NCBI GenBank assembly: GCA_009809945.1
Contig: WTPW01000354.1
Location: 1 to 64,000 of the forward strand
Length of the DNA stretch: 64,000 nt
DNA from: Gigaspora margarita
Lineage: Eukaryota; Glomeromycota; Glomeromycetes; Diversisporales; Gigasporaceae
Direction: 5' to 3'
In this document: positions 31,608 through 42,701 of the stretch, in pieces
Numbering within the stretch: position 1 is the first letter of the stretch
Layout of the letters: every line of letters starts with the position of its first letter
The notes under the pieces: generated by a model
The model's database searches: none
What the model was told of the DNA's origin: nothing
Seen by the model: only the letters and a program-made list of their open reading frames with translations
Made by a program: the position numbers and the translations under genes

Positions 31608-33010
31608 TTAATTAACTTGTGAACCAGTGATCTGTTTTGGGTGATTTTACTACCAAAATGCTCGTCTCAGTGAGACGATTCTAATGAATCTAAAATTGTT
31701 AAATTCTGATTACAGAATCCCAAGATTGTTATAGATTTGTGTTATTTTTAATTGATTTAATATATTTTATATTAAAATAACACAAATCTATAACAATTTA
31801 GGATCCTGTGATCAGAATTAAATGATTTTAGGTTCATTAGATTTGTCTCACTGAAGCAAATCTTACATTTTTGATACTCCTGCACTTACTTTTTTGATAC
31901 TGATCGACATGAAAATCCTAGTAAAAATAAGAATTTTCAAAAAAACTTTGAGCGAAGATATCTTGGCAGCCATAAGACCAAATTTGGTAAAACTTTTTAT
32001 TTGAATTTTATGGCTTTATAGAATTTAAATAAAAAATAATTCATCAAATTTAGTCAAGTGGTTGTCAAGTTATCTTTGCTCAGAGTCAGAGAAAATCAAA
32101 ATGCCTATCAAAATAAAAGCTGTGCCAAATTTTTTATCTTACTTTGAGTGAAGATACCTCGACAACCATCTGACCAAATTTGATAAACCTTTTTTTTTGA
32201 ATTCTATAGCTTCATATAATTCAAATAAAAAAATTTTTATCATATTTAGTCAAGTGGTTGTCAAGATATCTTTGCTCAAATTCAAAACTATCAAAATAGA
32301 AGCTACACCAAATTTTTTTCTAAATTTGAGCGAAGATGTCTTGACGACCATCTAACCAAATTCAATAAAACTTTTTTTATATGAATTTTATAAAGCCATA
32401 GAATTCAAATAAAAAAGTTTTATTAAATTTGATTAGATGTTCATCAAGACATCTTCACTCAAATTTAGAAAAAAATTTGGTACAGCTTCTATTTTGATAG
32501 TTGTTTTGATTTTTTTCTAACTTTGAGCAAAGATATCTTGACAACCACTTGACTAAATTCGATAAAAATTTTTTTATTTGAATTATATGAAGCTATAGAA
32601 TTCAAAAAAAAAGTTTTATCAAATTTGGTCAGATGGTTACCAAGGTATCTTCACTCAAAGTTAGATAAAAAATTTGATACAGCTTTTATTGTAATAGGCA
32701 TTTTGATTTTCTCTGACTTTGAGCGAAGATAACTCGACAAACACTTGACTAAATTCAGTGAATTTTTTTATTTGAATTCTATGAAGCCATAGAATTCGAA
32801 TAAAAAAGTTTACCAAATTTGGTCTTATGGTTGCCAAGATATCTTCGCTCAAAGTTTTGAAAATTCTTATTTTTACTAGGATTTTCATGTCGATCAGTAT
32901 CAAAAAAGTAAGTGCAGGAGTATCAAAAATGTAAGATTTGCCTCACTGAAACAAGCATTTTGGTAGTAAAATCATCCAAAACGGATCATTGGTTCACAAG
33001 TTATTCAATA
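31608..33010. mobile_element. Family F fold-back copy, split by insertion
   Basis: The left arm (31612-31760: GATCTGTTTTGGGTGATTTT, ACCAAAATGCTCGTCTCAGT) is inverted after a short centre, to 31859. The rest of the right arm continues only at 32938 (CAAGCATTTTGGTAGTAAAA, CCAAAACGGATCATTGGTTC). The intervening 1.08 kb is a separate inserted element. Confidence 0.75.
31860..32937. mobile_element. Inverted-repeat element flanked by 17-bp direct repeats
   Basis: The ends ATCTTACATTTTTGATACTC and its inverse continue as near-perfect arms of about 170 bp (through TACTTTTTTGATACTGATCG and GAGCGAAGATATCTTGG). The interior repeats GAGCRAAGATATCTTGACAA-type blocks in both directions, giving a chain of about five hairpins. 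The flanks are TTGTCTCACTGAAGCAA (31843-31859) and TTGCCTCACTGAAACAA (32938-32954). These match at 15 of 17 positions and together restore the family F arm. There is no transposase. The superfamily is unknown. Confidence 0.78.
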
Positions 33011-33514
33011 TAAAGTTTATAATATCTTTAATAATATATACAAAACTAATATAATTAAAGCAATACAAATCAATAACGATCTTGGGATCCAGTGATTGGA
33101 TTTTGACGATTTTAGTCTCATTGGATTCGTCTCATTGAGACAAACATTTTGGTAGTAAAATTATTCAAAATGGACTACTGGTTCAAATTTTATTTTAATA
33201 TTAATTTTAAAAATTTTTTAAATTTTCAAAAAATTTTAGCTAATCAAAAGTTATCTTCTATTAGGAACTGATAATTGTCAGACCCCCCTACCCTAAAAAA
33301 TCAGGTGATAAATGGGGCTCCCCTAAGCAATTCACATTTTTAAATCTTACTTCTTTGAACTTTCTAATCTCTCTTTAGAAAATTATTCACTTTGTCAGAC
33401 ACATTATAATCAAGTTGTTTTGTCTAACCAATTTTATAAACATCTTTCAAGTTATTTTTAGAAAAATGAACTTGACACTGATATAGATACCAGACCCCTA
33501 GTTATACTGACCTA

Positions 33515-33859
33515 ATGGCTGAGCTTGTCATGACTAAAATAATTTTAGAAAATGTTAAATAAGAAAATATAGAACTTTGCAGAAATATGGCAATATTTGG
33601 AAGAGCAAGCGAGAGAACAAAAGAATTAATTAAGTGATTACAACAGGTCTATGAAGAAGTGAATTCATACCAAAGGTTGTATGAGAAACTGTTTAAAAGA
33701 AATAGAGCTCTTTTTGAACAGTAGGATTCAAGGTTTTCTAGTTAACAAAAACATATCAATGCAGTTGTTGAGATAGCAAAAGCAGAATGCGAGTCTTTAT
33801 TTGACAATATTAGTAAAATATTTGAATTCTGGGAATTAGACAATAAATCAATTAATTAG
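33515..33859 (+). pseudogene. Decayed coiled-coil-type coding remnant
   Basis: A 115-codon stretch from an ATG to a TAG keeps one frame with protein-like composition, rich in E, K, L, Q and R. It contains ERTKELIK, YEEVNSYQRLYEKLFKRN and EIAKAECESLFDNISKIFEF, and has heptad-like spacing. About four breaks interrupt it. The origin is unknown: it may be a host gene, or the product of a mobile element. Confidence 0.45.
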
Positions 33860-33903
33860 CTGTTAATTTTTAGAAAATTGATTAATAGTGAACATGTTTA
33901 TTG

Positions 33904-35199
33904 CATTTTGCATAATTTTGGAGCCTCTATAATTATTTTTTTTATTGTCTGAAGCATAGTGAGGACTCTATAGTACAGCAATGGTCATAATTCTGTGTTG
34001 GATTCCAGGCAGTGTTGGCACATTGTCATTTAAAAATAAATGACATCTTGTTATATGACAAGTCATTTTTGTCATAAAAAAATCATTTATTTTTTTATGA
34101 CTATACTTGTCATTTATAATTTATAGGTTGCTCAATAGCAAAAAAGTAATACCAATGTAGTTATGTACTATACTAAAATAAGAAACAAAGCTATTGCAAT
34201 GTGTAGTTGAAATAATTGGTTTTGGAATTAACTGTCTTAATTTCTACCATAATTTGCTGTAAAAATTTATTTTAATCATAGGTTGTATACTATATATTCC
34301 TGAAAATAAGCTACCCCTGTTTAAATCCAAAAACGTAAAAACCTTTTTCACCCAAAAATAAGCTACCCACATGATCGATGATAGTTGCTACATAGTAAAG
34401 GCTAAATTTTACTATGCAAATCGTTTATAACCGCTTAAGTAAACTTAATCAGGAGATCAAAATACATATACACTAAAATTTTCATACAAATCAGAGAACT
34501 TTTTATTATTTGAGTTTTAATTTTTACGTTCGACAAAAAACTTAAAAAATTTTTTAAAAAATATATACGACGAACGTAAAAATTAAAACTCAAATAATAA
34601 AAAGTTCTCTGATTTGTATGAAAATTTTAGTGTATATGTATTTTGATCTCCTGATTAAGTTTACTTAAGCGGTTATAAACGATTTGCATAGTAAAATTTA
34701 GCCTTTACTATGTAGCAACTATCATCGATCATGTGGGTAGCTTATTTTTGGGTGAAAAAGGTTTTTACGTTTTTGGATTTAAACAGGGGTAGCTTATTTT
34801 CAGGAATATATAGTATACAACCTATGATTAAAATAAATTTTTACAGCAAATTATGGTAGAAATTAAGACAGTTAATTCCAAAACCAATTATTTCAACTAC
34901 ACATTGCAATAGCTTTGTTTCTTATTTTAGTATAGTACATAACTACATTGGTATTACTTTTTTGCTATTGAGCAACCTATAAATTATAAATGACAAGTAT
35001 AGTCATAAAAAAATAAATGATTTTTTTATGACAAAAATGACTTGTCATATAACAAGATGTCATTTATTTTTAAATGACAATGTGCCAACACTGCCTGGAA
35101 TCCAACACAGAATTATGACCATTGCTGTACTATAGAGTCCTCACTATGCTTCAGACAATAAAAAAAATAATTATAGAGGCTCCAAAATTATGCAAAATG
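33904..35199. repeat. Palindrome with 629-bp arms and a 38-base loop
   Basis: Positions 33904-34532 and 34571-35199 are inverted copies. Every stretch I compared is identical. The symmetry axis falls on the loop of a hairpin MITE. The arms run through that MITE, the start of the hAT-like element, its ATTCCAGG target copy and about 100 bp of outside flank. The right arm stops at a single ambiguous base (35200), after which the MITE sequence resumes (TTAATAAGTTTACTTAAGCG). This looks like a copied fold-back rather than an element boundary. Confidence 0.9.
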
Positions 35200-36375
35200 N
35201 TTAATAAGTTTACTTAAGCGATTTTGATCGACTTACATAGTAAAATTTGAACTTTACTATGTAACGACTACTTACGATCGCTAAAAACCTCTTTCACCCG
35301 AAAATAAGCTACCCCACGTTTTTTTACTTAAAATCGCCCAAAAAATGGTAGCTTATTTTTGGGAACCTACGGTAACCAATCAAAAGCATTAATAACTTGA
35401 TCCAATTGCTATATTAGTTTTATTAGTCAGTACATTGATCACATTTTGGATATAACCATAATTTATTGGTTAGTTGATCAACAAAAAGCTACGAACTACA
35501 AGAATCACTAAAAAATTAATAATTATCAGATAATGTGAACAGCAAAAATTCCAACCAATCTAGAAATCAATCATCCAAATCTTTAGGGAAGTGCAGTAAA
35601 TCATGTAATTTTCTGGGGGGTCCCCCATCTATCACGTCATATATATATATATATATATAGTATAAATAGCCAATAATATTGAAGTAAAATCGATTTTTAG
35701 TTATTCGCGAACAGTTGCTACATAGTAAAGACTAAATTCTACTATGTCAATCGATAATTATCGATTAAGTAAACTTATTTGGAAGATCAAAATACATATG
35801 CTCAGGAATTTTTATTAAAATTGAAGAATTTTTTATTATTTAACTTTTAATTTTTACGTTCGTCGAATATATTTTTTTAAAAAATTTTAATTTTTCCGTC
35901 GAACGCAAAAATCAAAAGTCAATTAATAAAAAATTCTTAAATACTTATGAAAATTTTGTAATAAGTGTATTTTGACCTTCTGAATAAGTTTACTTAAGCG
36001 ATTTTAATCGATTTGCTTAGTAAAATTAAGACTTTACTATGTAGCGACTTTTGTCGATTGTGGGGTAGCTTATTTTCAGGTCAAAGATGTTTTGAGTTTT
36101 ACTGCATTTCCCTTGGTGGAATGTAATTTTTTCTTAGTATTTGCTAATATATTTTAATAAATTATATTTTTTTTATCTATTGCAAAGCAATTAATATTAT
36201 TGTCATTTATTTGTCATTTTAATGTCATTTATAAAGATATTTTTTATGACTTGTCATTTTGCCATGGTTTTGTACAAAATTTTTTTATAATAAATGACAT
36301 TGTCATTTTAAAATGACATGTCATTTATTGTCATTTTCATAAAAATTTTTATGACCTTGTCATTTGCCAACACTG
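34010..36375. mobile_element. hAT-like element, CAGTGTTGGCACA ends
   Basis: The ends CAGTGTTGGCACATTGTCAT and TTTGCCAACACTG are inverted. A perfect 8-bp duplication ATTCCAGG (34002-34009, 36376-36383) marks a hAT-type insertion. TGTCATTT and AAATGACA words repeat just inside both ends. It has no transposase. The interior holds two copies of a hairpin element with AAAATAAGCTACCCC-type ends (about 34298-34809 and 35640-36095) and the large palindrome described separately, so the present length exceeds the original. Confidence 0.87.
35640..36095. mobile_element. Second hairpin-MITE copy
   Basis: The arms share GCTACATAGTAAAG, AAGTAAACTTA, GATCAAAATACATAT and TTTTTACGTTCG with the hairpin at the centre of the 34.5-kb palindrome. 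They run to TGTGGGGTAGCTTATTTTCA on the right. The loop lies near 35870-35890. The arms here have diverged from each other, unlike those of the large palindrome. Confidence 0.65.
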
Positions 36376-36383
36376 ATTCCAGG

Positions 36384-37718
36384 CACATGTAAGCATATTA
36401 GCCAATCAACTTTAGAGATTAACATGGATCAGCCTGATATTTATTCTTGGCTTTAGACACTAATGGTATCCATTTTTCTAGTTATTAAATTATTATGATT
36501 GTGATCGCAATTGCTAAAGCCATTGCAATCACAATAACAATCATTTAATAATAAAAAAATAAGAGAAATTTACACCTCAGGACCCAAATTTAAATTAATT
36601 ATAAATAGATGCCCAACCTAAAATTATTGATTTATTAAAGATCTAATTTTTACTATCATATCTAGCAAAGATGAACCTTGTAATGATTGATAATACTGCT
36701 ACTAGTGTAAGTATAAAAATTAATTTTCATAAGGCAAATTATTAGATTTCTACTTATAAGGTATACTATATTTTTATTTTTTTAGAAATTTTTGGTTTCA
36801 TTATTAATTTATTTTTTTATTTATATATATATATTTTTTTTGCGCATTTTTGTCCCTTGTCTGTGAATAAATTTAGATGCTTAAAAGTTATTCAGAAAGC
36901 CAAAACATCTTGTGCTTTATTTGCTCCAGCCTAGAAGAATAAACATTTAAAAAAGAGAGAAAATGACAAAAAATTTTGGATTGGTAGTCAGACAAGTATG
37001 GGGATGTAGTTTCTTAAACTGTCTGAAAATCCGAAGATGAAAGTAATTTTTTTATTACCAGAAATGGCCAAGAAGTTTTATAATTTTTAATAATTGAATT
37101 ATTTAATAATTAAGGGCTTGCTATTGTACACTACATTGTGCCAAGATATTTACCAGTAAGTGTGTTTTACTCAAACTTTAATGATAAAGTTATAGATTTT
37201 GATATTTCTTTTTTGCATCCAGGGGATTAATAATTTTTATACATATTTCAACTATGGTTGTGGGTAGTGTTAAAGTTTTAATATTCCTAGTGTTCTCAGA
37301 AAAATTTAAAAAAATTTAGGAACACTAAATTTAGAATTTATATTTTCTATTAGGAGCAAAGTGAGAACATAAAAGTTATAATTTGTGTTCCCTATAGTGT
37401 TAGTTTTTTTTGGCATGGCATGCCTTTTTTTTTTTTAGTCATGTATGGCATGTATGGTTTTTTTTAGTCATGCCATGTTATATATGCTTTTTTAGCTATG
37501 GAATTAGATTTTAATATCGATTTTTATTATAGGAACAACATTAAAATTTTTTTGGAAACATAAATTTAATATTTTATGTTCCTGAAGAACAAAAAAAAAT
37601 TTCAAATCTTTTTCACTGGTTGTGGATACAAGTTCTTTATTAAGGGATTGGTAATTTTTTTGTTAATTCCATTTTATGTTCTTTCATTCAATGAATGATT
37701 GGCTTGAGATCCTGCTTA
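36384..37718. other. No gene seen; one small hairpin
   Basis: A palindrome at 36483-36546 pairs ATTGTGATCGCAATTG with CATTGCAATCACAATA. The rest, including GGCATGGCATGCC and CATGCCATG runs near 37415-37475, has no recognisable gene or clean element ends. Confidence 0.45.
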
Positions 37719-37814
37719 ACAGTCATAGACATGTTCCAAATGAGTGCTATTACTTATAATCAAATGAGTTGACTCACCTAATTTTATATATAAATTTATG
37801 CAAATAAATTATTT

Positions 37815-38362
37815 AATTGATGATCTGCCACAAATCGATAGTGTGATCATAGTATAATGTGACACAGATCCTTACTATTTGTTGATATGTAAATCCTAAA
37901 ATGTAGGAATTTTTTTGCCCACCCAAAGTAAACCTTTTTTTTACTAAGTCAATGAGTCATGTCTACTAAGTGAAAATTGTAGAGCACATCGAGATGAGTC
38001 TAATGGTAGTTAGATCATCAAAATCGGACCATTAGATGATGAGATGCCTTCAAAAAATGATTGGCCAACTATATGTAAACAATAGGTTTGTTTACACGAA
38101 ATTTTATATAGTCGACCAATCGTTTTTTGAAGATATCTCATCATCTACTGGCCTGATTTCGATGATCTAACTACCATTAGACTCGTCTCGATGAGCTCTA
38201 CAATTTTTACTTAGTAGACATGACTTATTAACTTAGTAAGAAAAATTGTTTTCTAAGTTTTCCTTAGGTCACCAAAAATATTTCTATATTATAGGATTTA
38301 CATAGTGATTTGCGTCATGTTACACTATGATCACACTATCAATTTGTGGCAAATCATCAATT
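37815..38362. mobile_element. Palindromic element, AATTGATGATCTGCCACAAA ends
   Basis: The left end AATTGATGATCTGCCACAAA is inverted at TTTGTGGCAAATCATCAATT. The arms of about 260 bp continue through GTGTGATCATAGT, ACTAAGTCAATGAGTCATGT and CTAATGGTAGTTAGATCATC. The centre contains TATGTAAACAATAGGTTTGT. Each arm holds a CATCGAGATGAG or CTCGTCTCGATGAG dyad like those in other families. Confidence 0.75.
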
Positions 38363-38929
38363 AAATTAAATTTAGTTAAAAATATATATATAAACCTTTC
38401 TTTAAATTTTAAATATATATTCTTGAGAATTTCTAATTTTTACTGGGATAAAATTACCGGTTATACAACATTTTTATATTGCAAGATTATTTTATAAAAT
38501 ATTGCATAATGAGTTTAATTTATTTAAACTCTCTTTATACTAACTCAATCATTATAGTTATATAATTATTAAAATATCACACAACAAATTTAATTTATTA
38601 AACCCTATAAACTAAAGTAGCATTATATGTAAATTCAAATTTTAACAAAGTCATCTTTCGCTAAAACCCCAAACCTACTAAAAAAACTCTCTATAATGCT
38701 ACACTCCACCTGTCAGCTCCACTTTGCTTTAACACTAATATATATACTAGATGCACAATATTGTGAATCACCCTAACCCTAACATTTTAGACAAACGTTT
38801 ACTATCTAAATACACCAACAAACCCCAATACATAAGCATGTCTTTATCAAAAAAACTATTATTAATTACTAAAAAAACTGCACTAAGAAAAGTTACCATT
38901 AATGAAGCAATACAACACTAATTAACGAC

Positions 38930-39730
38930 GGCTCTATGAAATAGTATTACCAGTAAAATGACAGTAAATGGCCAATAAAAAACAACACTCCAAGCAAAAA
39001 GACATGGAATGCATGACAAGCAATAGCATAGTATATGATGAAATCAACACCAGGACTATACCAACAAATAATAAAATGGCAAGAATGCAACATACAATGC
39101 TAAAAAAGACTGGCTAGTACTTTAAAGGAAGAACAGGTAACTTGAAAAAAGAAAACTAAAGTAAGAAAAATGCACAAAGAAAACCTATACTTATAAATGA
39201 CAGCACTAGTATATAACAAACAATACCAGGAACTATACCAACAAATGACAAAATAACAAAATCTAAGAATGTGATATGCAATATAAAAAAGACTAGTTAG
39301 TACTATAAAGAAATAAAAGGTAACTTGAAAAAAAGAAAACAAAAGTAAGAACAAAATGCACAAAAAAAAATCCATACTTATAAATAATGGCAATAGTATA
39401 CGACGAATCAATAAGTGGAGTAACAAAAATCAGGTAATTTTTTAGGGGAAAAGGGGGTAAAAAATGTTGAAATTATATATAGGAACCTGACCAAATCTAT
39501 ATTAAAGAGGAGGGAGGGGGTAGGCCTCTAATAAAAAATAATTAGGTGATTAATGACACAGCCCTAACAAGAACTACACCAACAATGACAAACTGACAAA
39601 ATAACAACCTAATGGCGCAACATATAACATTAAAAAAATACTAGTTAGTGCTATAAAAGAAGAAAGAAAAAGTAACATAGAAAAAAAACCAATACTTATA
39701 TAAGTGACCCAATATCGAGATGTATAGCAC
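38930..39730. repeat. Tandem satellite, about 175-185-bp unit
   Basis: Copies near 39045, 39230 and 39590 share ACAAATGACAAAATAACAA, AAAGACTAGTTAGTACTATA, GGTAACTTGAAAAAA and CCATACTTATAAATRA. The third copy is about twice the unit length away because a segment with GGGGAAAAGGGGGT (39430-39550) interrupts the array. The minus-strand frames of 108 and 81 codons follow the repeat and are not genes. Confidence 0.7.
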
Positions 39731-39840
39731 AATAAACTAGTTAGAAAAAGAAAAAATACAATATATGCAAAAAAATTTTTAATACTTATATGAAGATTAT
39801 GTGTAACCAGTGATTTCACCTCAGTTAAGCATGGTTATTC

Positions 39841-40838
39841 TCTATATTCTTTAGTATTTAATAATATTTAATTTAAAATTTAGTTCTTAACTTCAAGTAA
39901 TTCAAAGATAATCTTTCTTTAAAGTTGATCAATTCTTTACTAAGTTCTATAAGTCAAATGACTAACATACCCCAAGCAATAATATAATTGGCTAAAGTAA
40001 TCTTCTAAAAATATGAAAGATACTATTAAGTAAAGGCTTCTTGTGTTCTAATCATAAGTTGAAGAGGGTTCTTCTAATTCTAATAGTAGTTAAATCATCA
40101 AAATCAGCCCAGTGGATCTCACTATTATACAAACTATTTATTTTTTTTATATATGTTTTGAAAAGTTTTTTTAGCATAGTAAAAAATTTTACTAAGAAAA
40201 TAATAAATCTCACCTTAAAAAACTAGCACTTTTTTGAGCCAAAGAACAAGTTTACTTAGGAACCCAAAGTCAATTTTAATAAAATTTTACGTAAATTATG
40301 ATTATTCGTTTGATAGTTTTTTTCTAATTTAATATTTGTTTCTCTTTACTTATGTTTTGAAAGGTTTTTTATCATAGTGAAAATTTTTACTAAGAAAATA
40401 ATAAAATATGTCTTAAGAAACAGCATTTTTTTGAGTCAAAGAACAACTTTACTTAAAAGCCAAAGTCAATTCTAATAATAAAATTTTGCGTAAATAATGA
40501 TTTTTTATTTGGTGACATTTTTCTATAATGCTTTGTGTAATAGTGAATTTGCTGATCCTTGTTCTCTTCTTTATCTTGGGATCCACTGGGCCAATTATAA
40601 TGATTTAACTACCTTTAGAATCAGAAAAGTGATCTACAACTTTTAACTAGGAGCCAAAGAAGGTTTACTTATTAATTTTTAGTGTTAGAGTTAGGGTTAA
40701 AGTTAATAGTTATATTATTGCTTTAACTTTACAGGGGTTGTAAAAATAAAAAAATACATCAACTTTAAAGGAAGTTTATCTTTGAATTACTTGGAATTAA
40801 GAACTAAAACTTTAAATTAAATATTAAAGAATATATAT
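39841..40838. mobile_element. Long diverged palindrome
   Basis: The left arm begins TCTATATTCTTTAGTATTTA and runs through AAGTAATTCAAAGATAA and TAGTAGTTAAATCATC. The right arm is its inverse and ends AATATTAAAGAATATATATT. The inner part repeats TATATGTTTTGAAAAG and a TTTGAGCCAAAGAACAA block in direct order (40150-40500). The arms are much more diverged than those at 34 kb. Confidence 0.6.
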
Positions 40839-40996
40839 TTAAAATTTAAAAAAAAGTATATATATATATTTTTAAATAAATTTAATTTAAATAATTTTTT
40901 TGCATAAATTTATATATAAAATTAGGTGTGTCAACTCATTTGATTTATAAGTAACAGCATTTGAAACCCTTGTAAAAGGACATGTCCTGTGACTAA

Positions 40997-42249
40997 TACA
41001 ATTAGTATTAAAAATTTGGTTTAAAATTTATGTTCTTATGAAAGCATATATTTAAGAAAAATCTATTTGAAACTGACTGTTATATTATAATAGCTATAAG
41101 TTTAGTATTAATATTTAGGGTTAAAGTTAAAGTCAAAGTTAATACAAAATTGCAAGAGGATCATTTTGTTTTAAAAGTGCAACAGGATTACCCTAGAAAT
41201 TTTTGAGTTATTGAATATAGTGTTACAAATAAATTTGTTCTATAAATACAAAATATCTATAAATAATATTTTGAGTAACTCAAGTAATAGTAAAAAACTA
41301 TTTATCAAATTTTTTTAATAAGTTTTGCCAAAACTCTGACTATTGATCATCAAAATGCTTGCTATATATACTCTTTTTTGGCAAGATTTACTTAAGAAAA
41401 AGTTCTACATTTTTAAAATAATTGTACTAGTAACCTGATAGGTCTATTATAATTATAAATAATATTTGTATTTATATTTGTATTTGTAATAGTAATAGTA
41501 ATATACATTTTTATATTTACAAAACATTATTAAAGATACATTAGAATATTAAAAAATTTTACCTTTTTGAGTACTTCATTCTATGTTTATTATTGATTAT
41601 TCATGATTTTTTATAACTTTATTTTTTTGCTACCAAATTTTTTACTAGCCAAATAAATTAATAATCAAGAACATTAAAGATTACTCTGTCAATCCTTTCT
41701 TAATAAAATTTCTATTTTTAAAATAAATAAATAATCGTATGTTACTACATCAACAACCAATCAGAAACTATATCTCGTGGTCAAGTTTTAGTAATTCTGT
41801 AATACATTTAAAAATTGGTAACTACATAAAAATTTTTCATATAATCATGAGTTAGAGCAATATTAATGCCAACTAAAGTAAACAATTAACAATTAAAGAT
41901 AAAACAGTTTTAATATAAAGTCCTATAAGTATAAAGAATTAATTTATATATTTACTATATCTGTATTTGTTCCATAGATACTAAAAAAAAGTTAGTTATA
42001 ATAAAAATTTCTTTAATTGTTTGTCATAGTATATGAAATCTATATGCACAATGTGCTCATATGCACATGTTTTTTAAAAAGTTTCACTTATTTTGGCTGG
42101 AAATATGCGCATAATTCACATGCTTTGGAGCTAAATAGTGCACCAAAATCATTAGTAAAATACAGATGTTGTGCACATAGAGCACATGTGCATATAATTT
42201 ATTGCATATATATTTAAATTTATCTATATAAATTTAATATAGTAAAGTC
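40997..42249. other. AT-rich interval, no gene seen
   Basis: There are only chance frames. A 66-codon frame at 42017-42217 follows a local GCACATGTGC/GCACATATGC-like duplication and has no protein-like pattern. Confidence 0.45.
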
Positions 42250-42620
42250 ATAAGACCTGCAGGTCGATAGCATAGTGGTGATGCTCTCAGGTTGCAAATT
42301 GAAGGTGCCAGTGCAAATTCCTCCAGAGGCAAATTAGAAAAAAACTAGCTGCTAGTGAACTGAAACACTATAAAAAAACAGGAACCCAGGTTGTCTATTG
42401 TCAGACTTAATTGAGCCGTTGCCATTATCAAATCAGTGGCAGTGATAAGAAACGAGTTAGAATCTGATTTGGAATAACCAAAGTTCTATGAGATATAATA
42501 TAAAGCCCAAGTCTGATATTTGTAATACTATATGAACTCATAGTGCCATCGGCCTGAACAGGTAAAAATCTAGTTTGGTGTTCTGATGTCCAACTACTCC
42601 TGTAGTCGTATAACAAATCA
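42250..42620 (+). mobile_element. tRNA-derived SINE, truncated copy
   Basis: The head reads GGTCGATAGCATAGTGGTGA (A-box-like) and GGTGCCAGTGCAAATTCC (B-box-like). It is followed by AAACGAGTTAGAATCTGATT and ACTATATGAACTCATAGTGC, both shared with the SINE at 28028-28694. The central GTGCACTTTTGGTGCC module is absent. It is opposite in orientation to the other copies. I could not fix a target duplication. Confidence 0.7.
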
Positions 42621-42701
42621 TGACCAGGTACTCAAAAAGAAGCAATTAGTCAATGCCGTGTACTATTCAAATACTTAGATATAAAAGAGAAACCTTAGTG
42701 G

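Larger units (their letters stand above)
30449..33250. mobile_element. Composite element with about 200-bp inverted arms
   Basis: The left arm (about 30449-30660) runs from ATTTGATTGGCTAAA through the family F sequence to GATTTGTATTGGTTTAATTA. The right arm (about 33045-33250) is its inverse and ends TTTAGCTAATCAAA. Nested in the middle are a MITE at about 30671-30971, the 30996-31564 element, a second family F copy split in two, and the 31860-32937 element. The order gives a relative chronology: outer element, then the family F copy, then the split. Confidence 0.75.
37719..40996. mobile_element. Composite with inverted arms and nested palindromes
   Basis: The outer arms (about 37719-37830 and 40880-40996) are inverted. 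They share GACATGT, CAAATGAGTTGAC/GTCAACTCATTTG and TTATATATAAATTTATGCA. Between them lie a palindromic element (37815-38362), a tandem satellite (about 38930-39730) and a larger palindrome (about 39841-40838). The boundaries are soft because all parts have diverged. No coding region is seen. Confidence 0.6.

Noticed and set aside
35583-36113. Possible extra MITE with AGGGAAGTGCAGTAAA and TTTACTGCATTTCCCT ends
   Set aside because: The end match is good, but there is no convincing target duplication, and it overlaps the hairpin copy at 35.6-36.1 kb. It may be that copy's own border.
39100-39819. Minus-strand frames resembling membrane proteins (108 and 81 codons)
   Set aside because: They follow the 175-185-bp satellite; leucine- and phenylalanine-rich peptides are expected from A/T-rich repeats read on this strand.
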